Part shown: positions 50,401-63,100 of the stretch, piece by piece
How the letters are laid out: every line of letters starts with the position of its first letter
Numbering within the stretch: position 1 is the stretch's first letter
NCBI GenBank assembly: GCA_029465975.1
Contig: CM055757.1
Coordinates: forward strand, 1,902,051-1,966,050
Direction of reading: 5' to 3'
From: Dallia pectoralis
Taxonomy: Eukaryota > Chordata > Actinopteri > Esociformes > Umbridae
Length of the DNA: 64,000 nt
The notes under the pieces: model-generated
Database searches by the model: none
Told to the model about the DNA's origin: nothing
Seen by the model: only the letters and a program-made list of their open reading frames with translations
Program-made: the position numbers and the translations under genes

Positions 50401-53400
50401 GATTTTGCCGCAATCAAAAGGCAGTAACCAATTCTGAAAGGCTGTCTTCACATTTCTGCCAATTTTTAGGAGGAAAGATTGCCCAAAAAATGAAAAATAA
50501 TGTTTAGAAAAGTTTTCCAATAGTCAATTGTAAAAAAATTTATCCCAACTGGTGTTTTCCAGGTATTGAGATGAAGTTTAAGAACCTGCTGTATCCTGTT
50601 ATTTTGGCCCCAGCCTATATCGCTGAACTCAACACCATAAAACACACTGACCTAGGTGAGGAGGATAAAACATGTTATATGATTCTGATGTAGGTATTGT
50701 GTTCGGAGCGTCGTGCTCCCTGACAGTTCTGGGTGATGTGTTGTAGGTATTGTGTTCGGAGCGTCGTGTTCCCTGACAGTTCTGGGTGATGTGTTGTAGG
50801 TATTGTGTTCGGAGCGTCGTGTTCCCTGACAGTTCTGGGTGATGTGTTGTAGGTATTGTGTTCGGAGCGTCGTGTTCCCTGACAGTTCTGGGTGATGTGT
50901 TGTAGGTATTGTGTTCGGAGCGTCGTGTTCCCTGACAGTTCTGGGTGATGTCCTCAAGGCAGCAGTAGCTTCTCTACCTTCTCACCAGACCGGAGTTCTC
51001 ACAGCTGTCCTAGAACAGCTACGCTGGTTTGCTGGCCTGCAGATACGCAATGTAGCGGTACGTATTGCACACACACACTCACACACACACACACACACAC
51101 ATATTGTTCTTAAACCCATAAGCGGTCAATACCATATTAAAGCATTGGGGGTCCAGGATTAGGAGTTACGGTGACAGTAGGTTAATTCGATTTTTTTAGG
51201 TAAAGTTAGCATTAGCATTAGGGAACATTACATTTTTGTTTCTGGTTTCCTACATGCTTAGTAACACTTAACTGTGTGTTTCTGTGTTTCCAGGCCATTG
51301 GAGGGAACATCATGACAGCCAGCCCCATCTCTGATCTTAACCCGGTCTTCATGGCTGCTGGCTGCAAGCTCACCGTCATGTCCAAAGGTAGTTCATGATC
51401 AATCATTCAAATGTCTTTATACCCAGCCAGATACCCACAGTGGTCAGGGGAAACTTCTCAATTTGTTCAGCACATTGAAGCATTTACAACTTCATTGTTA
51501 TGTCATTCCAATGTCATTATTACTGGAAATAAACAGAGAACAGAGAACCAGCAGACCAGTTTAGTCCTTTCCTCTTTTTTTGAATCGCTCATTTCCTTCG
51601 TTCCCTTTCTCCATTTCTCTCTCCTTCCCCTTTCCTCTTTTCTTTTCAATCGCTAATTTCCTTCTTTACTTCCCTTTCTCTATTTCTCTGTCCTTCTCCA
51701 TTTCTATTTCCCGCTCTTGGTTTTGTCAGCTGGACAGCGTGTGGTTGTTATGGATGAGAAGTTCTTCCCAGCTTACAGAAGAACTATACTGACACCCGAG
51801 GAAGTTCTTCTGTCGGTACTCATCCCATACACAAAAAAGGTTGGTACCACACAGTACTGACCATAAATGTAGGTACCACACAGTACTGACCATAAATGTA
51901 GGTACCACACAGTACTGACCATAAAGGTAAGAACCACACAGTACTGACCATAAATGTAGGTACCACACAGTACTGACCATAAATGTAGGTACCACACAGT
52001 ACTGACCATAAATGTAGGTACCACACAGTACTGACCATAAAGGTAAGAACCACACAGTACTGACCATAAATGTAGGTACCACACAGTACTGACCATAAAG
52101 GTTGGTACCACACAGTACTGACCATAAATGTAGGTACCACACAGTACTGACCATAAATGTAGGTACCACACAGTACTGACCATAAATGTAGGTACCACAC
52201 AGTACTGACCATAAATGTAGGTACCACACAGTACTGACCATAAATGTAGGTACCACACAGTACTGACCATAAATGTAGGTACCACACAGTACTGACCATA
52301 AATGTAGGTACCACACAGTACTGACCGTAAATGTAGGTACCACACAGTACTGACCATAAATGTAGGAACCACACAGTACTGACCATAAATGTAGGTGTGT
52401 GACTGTGTGTGACTGTGTGTGACTGTGTGACTGTGTGACTTTGTGTGATTGAGTGTGATTGTGTGTGACTGTGTGTGACTGTGAGTGACTGTGTGACTTT
52501 GTGTGATTGAGTGTGATTGTGTGTGACTGTGTGTGACTGTGTGTGACTGTGTGACTGTGTGACTTTGTGTGATTGAGTGTGATTGTGTGTGACTGTGTGT
52601 GACTGTGTGTGACTGTGTGATTGTGTGACTGTGTGACTGATTATCTCTGTGTGCTATTTAGAGTCAGTACTTTGCGGCCTATAAGCAGTCTCCTCGTCGT
52701 GAGGATGACATCAGCATTGTGACATCAGGAATGAGCGTGACCTTTGCTGAGGGGACCGCCGTCGTCACGGACTTGGCACTTAGTTACGGTGGCATGGCCG
52801 CCACTACAGTGCTTGCCAAAAACACAGCCAACAGACTTATGGGAAAACAGTGGGGGGAGGAGCTTCTGCAAGATGCATGCTCCTCATTGGCTGAAGAGAT
52901 GGTCCTTCACCCCTCTGCGCCGGGCGGCATGGTGGCCTACAGACGAACTTTGACCCTAAGCCTGTTCTACAAGTTCTACTTAACTGTACAACAGAAACTG
53001 GCAACTGAGGTAAAAAACGAGTGTCATTACAAAATGCCTTGGCCTACTAAACATGGTTATTAACACAATCCACTCCGTTCTTCACCTGTTCTCTCTTTTA
53101 CCGGTCTCTCTATCTCTCTGTCTCAGGGTGTTTGTGTAGAGGAAGTCAGGGCTGACTATGTGAGCGCTACAGAGGTCTACCATCAGAAGACACCGTCCAG
53201 TGTCCAGATTTTCCAGGTGAGACCAAACATTAGCGTTTTCAAGCTTGGTCCATGCGATACTGGAGTATTTACATAAGCAACACTTGGCATTAAGTTGATA
53301 GTTCTTTATCTGAATCAGCTGTGTAGTGTCAGGTGGAAGGCTCCACTTCCTGATTCAGCTCATCAAATTGTTTTTATCAGATACAACTGGTGAAGACTGC

Positions 53401-55564
53401 ATTGATGAAATTGCTCATGACTGTCAAAAGTAAAAAGAAGATACCAATATGTTGATAAGGAACACATGCAAGACTCTTGTTGTTAGTTAGTGTGTGTATC
53501 ATTCAGTTATCTAGGTTAAAGAAGGTAGACAAAAAGATGGCAAGGGTTCTGTGTGTGTGTGTGTGACTGGGTGTGTATGTCCAGGCAGTGCCAGAGGGTC
53601 AGAAGGAGGAAGACGTGGTGGGTCGTCCCATGATGCACCTCTCAGCCATGAAGCAGGCGACGGGGGAGGCTGTTTACTGTGACGACATCCCTCTCTATGA
53701 GAACGAACTGCACTTGTGTCTGATCACCAGTACCAAGGCCCATGCACGCATTCTGTTAGTAACACACACACACACACACACAACATGTATGACTCTCACA
53801 CCTGCGGAGTGGTCACCTATGTTCTGTCTGTGTTTGTAACTGTACACTATTTTAGTTGTTGTACTTGTGTTGTACTCATGCTATAGCTGTGTTGTACTTG
53901 TGTTGTACTCATGCTATAGCTGTGTTGTACTTGTGTTGTACTCATGCTATAGCTGTGTTGTACTTGTGTTGTACTCATGCTATAGCTGTGTTGTACTTGT
54001 GCTGTACCTGTGTTAAAACTACGTTGTACTTGTGTTATAACTGTGTTGTACTTGTGTTGTACCTGTGTTATAACTGTGTTGTACTTGTGTTGTACCTGTG
54101 TTATAACTGTGTTGTACTTGTGTTGTGCCTGTGTTATAACTGTGTTGTACTTGTGTTGTACCTGTGTAATAACTGTATATGTTCTCAGGTCAATAGACAC
54201 TTCAGAGGCAGAGGTCATGCCAGGGGTGGTGACTTGTGTGTTTGCCAAGGATATCCCCGGTAGCAACATGACAGGACCTATTGCCTACGACGAGACGGTC
54301 TTCGCTGAACACACGGTCAGTGTGTGTCTGGGGGAGGTTATACTGGGTCAAAACTAACGAGTAAAGGAAAGAGTGAGAGAAGGATTTAGAACAAGAAGAG
54401 TTAGAGATAGAGGAATGCATAAGGGAGCGTTGATAATCCATTCTTTAACACATATGACCTTGTGACGCACATGAGCCAAAATCCTCAATCATAATCACGT
54501 TTGTCACACTGTATGCATTATGTATGTGTGTGTGACTGTGTGTGTGGCTGTGTGTGTGTGCGCGTCTATTTTGGTCAACTCATCAGGTGATTGGGTTAGA
54601 CAGATCCTTTGAGTAATGGGTGATGGCATAAAGTGTATTGGCATGTTTATTTGGGTCTGGTGTGTGTTGCATTAATCTGGCTGTGTTGTTTATATTACAT
54701 GTGTTAGCATGTTAGTTAGTCGCTGCTAAGTGAGGTGTGTTAGCATGTCTGTGTGGTCTCTGTGAGGTGTGTTAGCATGTCTGTGTGGTCTCTGTGCGGT
54801 ACGTTAGCATGTCTGTGTGGTCTCTGTGCGGTACGTTAGCATGTCTGTGTGGTCTCTGTGCGGTACGTTAGCATGTCAGTGTGGTCTTTGTGAGGTGTGT
54901 TAACATATTTGCGTTGTCTAGGTGACGTGTATTAACATATCTGCGTTGTCTAGGTGACGTGTATTAACATATCTGTGTTGTCTAGGTGACGTGTATTAAC
55001 ATATATGCATTGTCTAGGTGACGTGTATTAACATATATGTGTTGTCTAGGTGACGCGTGTTAACATATCTGCGTTGTCTAGGTGACGCGTATTAACATAT
55101 ATGCGTTGTCTAGGTGACGTGTATTAACATATTTGCGTTGTCTAGGTGACGTGTATTAACATATATGTGTTGTCTAGGTGACGTATATTAACATATCTGC
55201 GTTGTCTAGGTGACTTGTATTAACATATATGCGTTGTCTAGGTGACGTGTATTAACATATATGCGTTGTCTAGGTGACGTGTATTGGCCATGTCATCGGT
55301 GCAGTTGTAGCAGACACCCAGGCTCATGCACAGAGAGCAGCCAAGGTGGTGAGGGTTTCCTACGAGGACCTCCAGCCTGTCATCATCACCATACAGGATG
55401 CCATCACACACCAGTCATTCTACCAGCCAATCAGAACCATCCAGAGAGGAGACACGGAGCAGGCATTTACCCAAGCTGATCACGTCCTGGAGGGTCAGTG
55501 TGTGTGTGTGTGTGTGTGTGTGTGTTTATGTAAGAGACAGCAAGAAATTTTGTCCGTGTGTGAA

Positions 55565-55595
<31 letters not shown>

Positions 55596-55626
55596 CTGTG
55601 TGTTTATGTAGAGACAGCAAGAAATA

Positions 55627-55657
<31 letters not shown>

Positions 55658-56137
55658 ACTGTGTGTTTATGTAGAGATAGCAAGAAATAGTGTGCGTATG
55701 TGTGTGTGTAACTCCTGTGTCTGTTATAACTCATGTGTCTGTTATAACTCCTGTGTGTGTTTTATAACTCCTGTGTGTGTGTGTGTGTGTGTGTTATAAC
55801 TCCTGTGTGTATGTGTGTGTGTGTTATAACTCCTGTGTGTGTGTGTGTGTGTTATAACTCCTGTGTGTGTGTGTGTGTGTTATAACTCCTGTGTGTATGT
55901 GTGTGTGTGTTATAACTCCTGTGTGTATGTGTGTGTGTGTGTGTTATAACTTCTCTGTGTGTTATAACTCCTGTGTGTGTGTTTTAACTCTTGTGTGTGT
56001 GTGTTTTAACTCCTGTTTGTGTGTTTGTGTGTGTGTGTGTTTTAACTCCTGTGTGTGTGTGTTTTAACTCCTGTGTGTGTGTTTTAACTCCTGTGTGTGT
56101 GTGTTATAACTCCTGTGTGTTTGTGTGTTATAACTCC

Positions 56138-56173
<36 letters not shown>

Positions 56174-56199
56174 AACTCCTGTGTGTGTGTGTTATAACT

Positions 56200-56274
<75 letters not shown>

Positions 56275-56477
56275 TATAACCCCTGTGTGTGTGTGTGTGT
56301 TATAACTCCTGTGTGTGTGTTATAACTCCTGTGTGTGTGTGTGTCTGTGTTATAACTCCTGTGTGTGTGTGTTATAACTCCTGTGTGTGCGTGTTATAAC
56401 TCCTGTGTGTGTGTGTGTGTGTGTTATAACTCCTGTGTGTGTGTTATAACTCCTGTGTGTGTGTGTGTGTTATAACT

Positions 56478-56536
<59 letters not shown>

Positions 56537-56575
56537 GTGTGTGTTATAACTCATGTGTGTGTGTCTCTTATAACT

Positions 56576-56615
<40 letters not shown>

Positions 56616-56739
56616 AACTCCTGTGTGTGTGTGTGTGTGTGTTATAAATCTTGTGTGTGTGTGTGTTATAACACCTTTGTGTGTGTGTGTGTGTGTTATA
56701 ACTCCTGTGTGTGTGTGTGTGTGTGTGTGTGTGCTATAA

Positions 56740-56835
<96 letters not shown>

Positions 56836-57464
56836 CGTGTGTGTGTGTGTGCTCCTAGGTGAGATGCATATGGGAGGCCAGGAGCACTTCTACCTGGAGA
56901 CCAACGTCACTGTGGCTGTTCCCAAAGGGGAGGATGGAGAGATGGAGCTGTATGTGTCAACACAGTCTCCCTCAAAGACACAGGTAAGATTGGGTTGGGG
57001 TTAGGGGTTATGTTTAAGGGCTGGGGTTAGGGGTTATGTTTAAGGGCTGGGTTTAGGGGTTAGGGGTTATGTTTAGGGTTTGGGGTTAGGGGTTATGTTT
57101 AAAGGGCTGTGGTTAGTGGTTATGTTTAAGGGCTGAGGTTAGGGGTTATGTTTAAGGGTTGGGGTTAGGGGTTATGTTTAGGGTTTGGGGTTCGGGGTTA
57201 TGTTTAAAGGCTGTGGTTAGTGGTTATGTTTAAGGGTTGGGGTTAGGGGTCATTGTTAGGGTTTTGGGGTTATGTTTAATGGCTGGGGTTAGGGGTTGGC
57301 ATGAAGATCAGTCAATCAATGTGTGTGTATGTGTGTGTGTGTGTGTTGCGTTAACGTGATATTTACACACAGGTACACACACACAGACACACTGTTCACA
57401 TTTCTCTACCTCTCTCTTTTCATCTTTCCTGTCATTCTGTCCCTGTTTCTCTCTTTCACTTTCA

Positions 57465-57525
<61 letters not shown>

Positions 57526-58390
57526 GACATTTATTCCATTATCTTTCACCCTCTTTGTCTGTTGACATTCAGCCTTTGTATTTCACTTTCTCTCTCTCAC
57601 TATGCAGGTCCTGGTTGCCAAGGCGCTGGGAGTGCCGGCCAACAGAGTTGTGGTCCGAGTGAAGAGGATGGGAGGAGGGTTTGGAGGGAAGGAAAGCAGG
57701 ACTACGGTCTTATCCACTGTGGTCGCCGTGGCCGCTCACAAGTAGGAGAACACAAACACACGGAGTCACATGAATCAATACGCACACACACACGGAGTCA
57801 CATGAATCAATACACACACATTAATATACACACACACATGGAGTCACATGAATAAATACGCACACACATATGGAGTAAACATTAATCAATACGCACACAT
57901 TAATACACACACACACATGGAGTCACATGAAAACACACACACACACACACACAGACACACACATGGAGTCAAATGAATAAATATGCACTCATGAAAACAA
58001 ACAGACAAACACATGGAGTCATATGAATCAATACGCACACATGAATACACACAGACACACACACACACACACACACATGGAGGCACATGAATCAACATGC
58101 ACACATACACACACACACAAAAACACACACACACATGGAGTCACATGAATCAATACACACACATTAATACACACACACACACTCACATAGAGTCACATGA
58201 ATCAACACGCACACATACACACGAAGACACACACATCATTTACTTATTTCGCTGAAACTGTGTGTCTGCGTGTCAGGTTGAAAAGACCTGTGAGGTGTAT
58301 GTTGGACAGAGATGAAGATATGTTGGTGACCGGAGGAAGACACCCATTCTACGGACGTTACAAGGTGGAACAGCACGCACACACACACAG

Positions 58391-58421
<31 letters not shown>

Positions 58422-60133
58422 CGCACACACACACACACAGACACACACACACACACACACGCACACACGCACACACACACACATTAATATTAAATACACT
58501 TTCTGTAGTGGTGATTGGTGATATCACCAATATGTTACTGTAGTAGCCTAAATCTGTAATGCTAGCATTGTTTGTCTCATGCGTCTCTGTGTGTCTATCT
58601 GTTTCTATCTGTTTCTATCTGTTTCTATCTGTTTCTGTGTGTCTCTGTGTGTCTCTGTGTGTCTCTGTTGTATCTGTCCCTGTATGTCTCTGTGTGTCTC
58701 TGTTGTATCTGTTGTATCGGTTGTATCTGTCCCTGCATGTCTCTGAATGTGCGTCTCTGTGTGTCTCTGTTGTATCTGTCCCTGCATGTCTCTGAATGTG
58801 CGTCTCTGTGTGTCTCTGTGTGTCTCTGTTGTATCGGTTGTATCTGTCCCTGCATGTCTCTGTATGTGCGTCTCTGTATATGCGTCTCTGTATGTGCGTC
58901 TCTGTGCGTCTCTGTATGTGCGTCTCTGTGTGTCTCTGTATGTGCGTCTCTGTGCGTCTCTGTATGTGCGTCTCTGTGCGTCTCTGTATGTGCGTCTCTG
59001 TGCGTCTCTGTATGTGCGTCTCTGTGTGTCTCTGTATGTGCGTCTCTGTATGTGCGTCTCTGTGTGTCTCTGTATGTGCGTCTCTGTGTGTCTCTGTATG
59101 TGCGTCTCTGTGCGTCTCTGTATGTGCGTCTCTGTGTGTCTCTGTATGTGCGTCTCTGTGTGTCTCTGTATGTGCGTCTCTGTGCGTCTCTGTATGTGCG
59201 TCTCTGTGCGTCTCTGTATGTGCGTCTCTGTGTGTCTCTGTATGTGCGTCTCTGTGCGTCTCTGTATGTGCGTCTCTGTGCGTCTCTGTATGTGCGTCTC
59301 TGTGTGTCTCTGTATGTGCGTCTCTGTGTGTCTCTGTATGTGCGTCTCTGTGTGTCTCTGTATGTGCGTCTCTGTGTGTCTCTGTATGTGCGTCTCTGTG
59401 CGTCTCTGTATGTGCGTCTCTGTGTGTCTCTGTATGTGCGTCTCTGTGCGTCTCTGTATGTGCGTCTCTGTGTGTCTCTGTATGTGCGTCTCTGTGTGTC
59501 TCTCTTTGTCCAGGTGGGCTACATGAAGTCAGGTAGAGTGGTGGCACTGCAGGTGACCTTCTACAGCAACACAGGCAACTCCATGGACCTCTCTCTTTCT
59601 GTGAGTGCACAGCTGCTGACACACACACACACACACACACACACGTGAACACACACACTCAGACTGACTTAAACATACAGTACATTATTGATCAGATACA
59701 ATAGCATTGTTCCAGGTAATAGTAGGTACATAATGAGCCAATAGAATGCCAGGACAGATAATGTGGTGATGATGTAAATACAATTACATACTGCTCCACA
59801 CTCTGCTCATCTGCTCACATCTAGAATGGTATGTCTGAAATATCCTATATGTATCCATTACTTAAGCTAGGCATAGTCTCTTGTTGAACTGTTTGTATTG
59901 TGTGTTCATGTGCGTTTCAAAATGTGGTTCTAAATGCTGCAGCTGTGGGTCAGAACAAATTCCTTGTGTGTGTAAACAGACTGGGCTAATAAGCCTGATT
60001 CTGATGTCATGAGGTAAGATTGACATATTGCCATGACAACAGGGTTTGAACCGTTTTCGTTTTACATCTGAAAGAATGTACCTGCCCGGGGTAAAGTTCG
60101 TGTCACTATCAGCAGCAGCGCGCACACCCACAC

Positions 60134-60199
<66 letters not shown>

Positions 60200-63100
60200 T
60201 TTCGAGTTCTACATGATTACATCTGTGTTGACTCATAGTGTGGGTGCTGCACAAATATTCTATGATGTGGAAAATTGTGGCACCTATGAAATACCCTTGA
60301 TTGAGTTGGCCTACCCAAACAGTAGACTGGTACTGTACATATTCACCGACGAGACATGAGGTTTATTAACAAAGTTCGGGAGGAGGACTTTCAGCTAATT
60401 AATTACAGGTGGAAGCTCTCAGCAATCAACGACTAGGGTACATATAGACTCAGCAGTCTTACCTCGATCCGCTGACAGTTCGCAGCATCCCCCCACCACC
60501 CCTTCTCCGCTCAAACTCTAGTCCTAACCACTTACATGCGGGGGGTACTCTGGGTTCGGGCCGAATTCCGAGCCCGGAGCCCTCCCTCCAAATAGCACGC
60601 CAAAATACGCATTAAACCTATCCCTCAAATGGAGTGTAAGTGTGAACTCGTGAATAAACATTATGACCGCTCACAGGTGAAGTGAACAACAAAGTCAAAG
60701 TCTTTTATTTGTCAGCTTATTTGCCATTATCGCATATTTTGATCAGTGAAATTCTTGTGACATGGCATGTAGCATCTACGCATTAACAATTGATGAAAAT
60801 ATAAAGCAAGAATCAAAGCAAAAAATATAAAAACTAGCAATTGTATCAAGTGTAGAAATGGTGCTCCGGGTCAGCAGTGTGAGAGTGAAGGGCACGTTAT
60901 CATCAAAGCGCGAAGGGAAACAAAGCCTTTCCCGCCTGCTCGGAACCAACAGAACGTCTACTAGAACCCTATGCGCTGTCTAAAGCCCCTACATCCAAGC
61001 GTCTGAGCTTGACCATGAAGGGAGGATGTAGAAGGTGCATGCGTGGTTTATTCCAGACCTATTAGTCTGATCCACGGCAACTCTGCCTCTCAACTTACAT
61101 GACTTGTAGGATCTGCTGCTAATGTCTTGGTGCCAGATACAACAGGACACCTTCAGGGATCTGCTGCCAATGTCTGGGTGCCAGATACCACAGGACAAAT
61201 TCAGGGATCTGCTGCTAATGTCTTGGTGCCAGATACCACAGGACATCTTCAGGGATCTGCTGCTAATGTCTCGGTCCCAGATACCACAGGACATCTTCAG
61301 GGATCTGCTGCTAATGTCTGGGTGCCAGATACCACAGGACACCTTCATGGATCTGCTGCTAATGTCTGGGTGCCAGATACCACAGGACATCTTCAGGGAT
61401 CTGCTGCTAATGTCTCGGTGCCAGATACCACAGGACATCTTCAGGGATCTGCTGCTAATGTCTGGGTGCCAGATACCACAGGACACCTTCATGGATCTGC
61501 TGCTAATGTCTGGGTGCCAGATACCACAGGACATCTTCAGGGAACTGCTGCTAATGTCTTGGTGCCAGATACCACAGGACACCTTCATGGATCTGCTGCT
61601 AATGTCTCGGTGCCAGATACCACAGGACACCTTCATGGATCTGCTGCTAATGTCTGGGTGCCAGATACCACAGGACACCTTCATGGATCTGTCACTAATG
61701 TCTTGGTACCAGATACCACAGGACACCTTCAGGGATCTGCTGCTAATGTCTGGGTGCCAGCAGTGCCGTAACCAGGATTTTTCAAATACTGAGGTCAAAA
61801 ATACCTCCCCCCCTTTTTTTATCAAAAGAAAATAAAAGTCTGAGTTTGAATGTTTGTGAAATGCTGCTAACCTACCTGTAATATAGGTAGTAGTAGGGCG
61901 GACTGGCCATCTGTGTGATCTGGTACTCCATCACACACAGTCATCACTTGCTATTCCCCACTAATCTGTTTGGAGTTGTGGTTAGTGTGATCGGCTGTGG
62001 ATCCGGGTGATGCAAGTTCGATTCCACCTATCAGATGCCACATTATGTCTTTAGATTTTTTTTCTGAATTCTAATGTTGACCATGTGTATGATGTATTTA
62101 CAGTTTTTCTCAATCGACTTGGTATGTTTCTCCAAACTCAGGTAACTGCTCTCAAAACAGTTAACACAGCAAACTTAACACACTCTTTTGTTGGCAAAAC
62201 AGTTAAACATTCACTGCGCAATGAAACACAGCATTTTATTCTAGTAATGCATTTATTAAAATTCAATATTAACATCAAAACTAAAAGTGTGTTCTCTGTT
62301 GATTTGATGACAAATTCAGCTGAGGACACACAAAGAAATAAATGAAAATGGATGTGTTTCATTAAGTTCTTTAATGAGGAGTTCAGGTCTATAACAATGA
62401 GTTTTCACGCCACAAAGAATATGCAAATACAGTAAGTACATATTTAAATAAAAAGTTGTAACATGTAAAAACAAATGCATTCAATGAATCAATTAATTTA
62501 TTGATCATGCCTCTCAATTACATCTGGCCAGAGAATTTCATCAACATTTCAGTTACAGTAGCATGGAATAGTTTATGGACACACTTAAAATTCTGAAAAA
62601 TTATAACTTTGTGTTGACAGTAAAAGTGCAGTAACTGGGTTGCACATACTTGAACAAACTGGAATCGCAACTCCTTCACTCTAACAGAGTTCCTCTCTAA
62701 GGGCACTTTGTAAACTTGTTTCATTCGGATTTAATTTCTCCTTAGAACACGATCAGTTGTGGAAAGACTGCATTGGTGGATATTGTGGAACAGTTGATTG
62801 TCCTGTATTATTCTTTGCTGAAATTCTTTGAGGCGGAGGGCATTGTTCTGGACCACCATATCAACAATGGCATGCTCTTGTTCAATTGAAAGAAGTCTTG
62901 TTCGTCCACCTGAATGTTCTCTAACTTCAATTCTGTAAAATGTTTGGACAAGCAGGAACATTTACTGTAGAAATCTCGACCTATGTCAAACAAGACTACA
63001 TGGACTCTCATTGTAGATGTAGAATGATATAGTTACTTACCGGTTTTCCCTCTGAAATGTGTGGATAATTGAAGCCACTGTGGATCTGTTTATATTGGGC

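Noticed and set aside
54601..56858. CRISPR-like regular spacing of repeats
   Set aside because: Direct tandem minisatellites without unique spacers in a vertebrate intron; not a CRISPR array.
56990..57300. Interstitial telomere repeat
   Set aside because: Contains TTAGGG words but the period is about 27 bases and there is no run of TTAGGG.
58572..59658. Plus- and minus-strand frames of about 350 codons (RLCVSLYV; ETHRDAHT)
   Set aside because: 24-bp minisatellite of xdh intron 21. The plus frame runs by chance into exon 22, but the conserved protein requires the acceptor at 59513.
61122..61835. Overlapping frames of more than 200 codons on both strands
   Set aside because: 48-bp array derived from a transposase; open on both strands because the unit is 16 codons.
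61966..62036. Functional tRNA gene
   Set aside because: A- and B-box-like words are present, but acceptor and anticodon stems do not pair well; listed only as a tRNA-like fragment.
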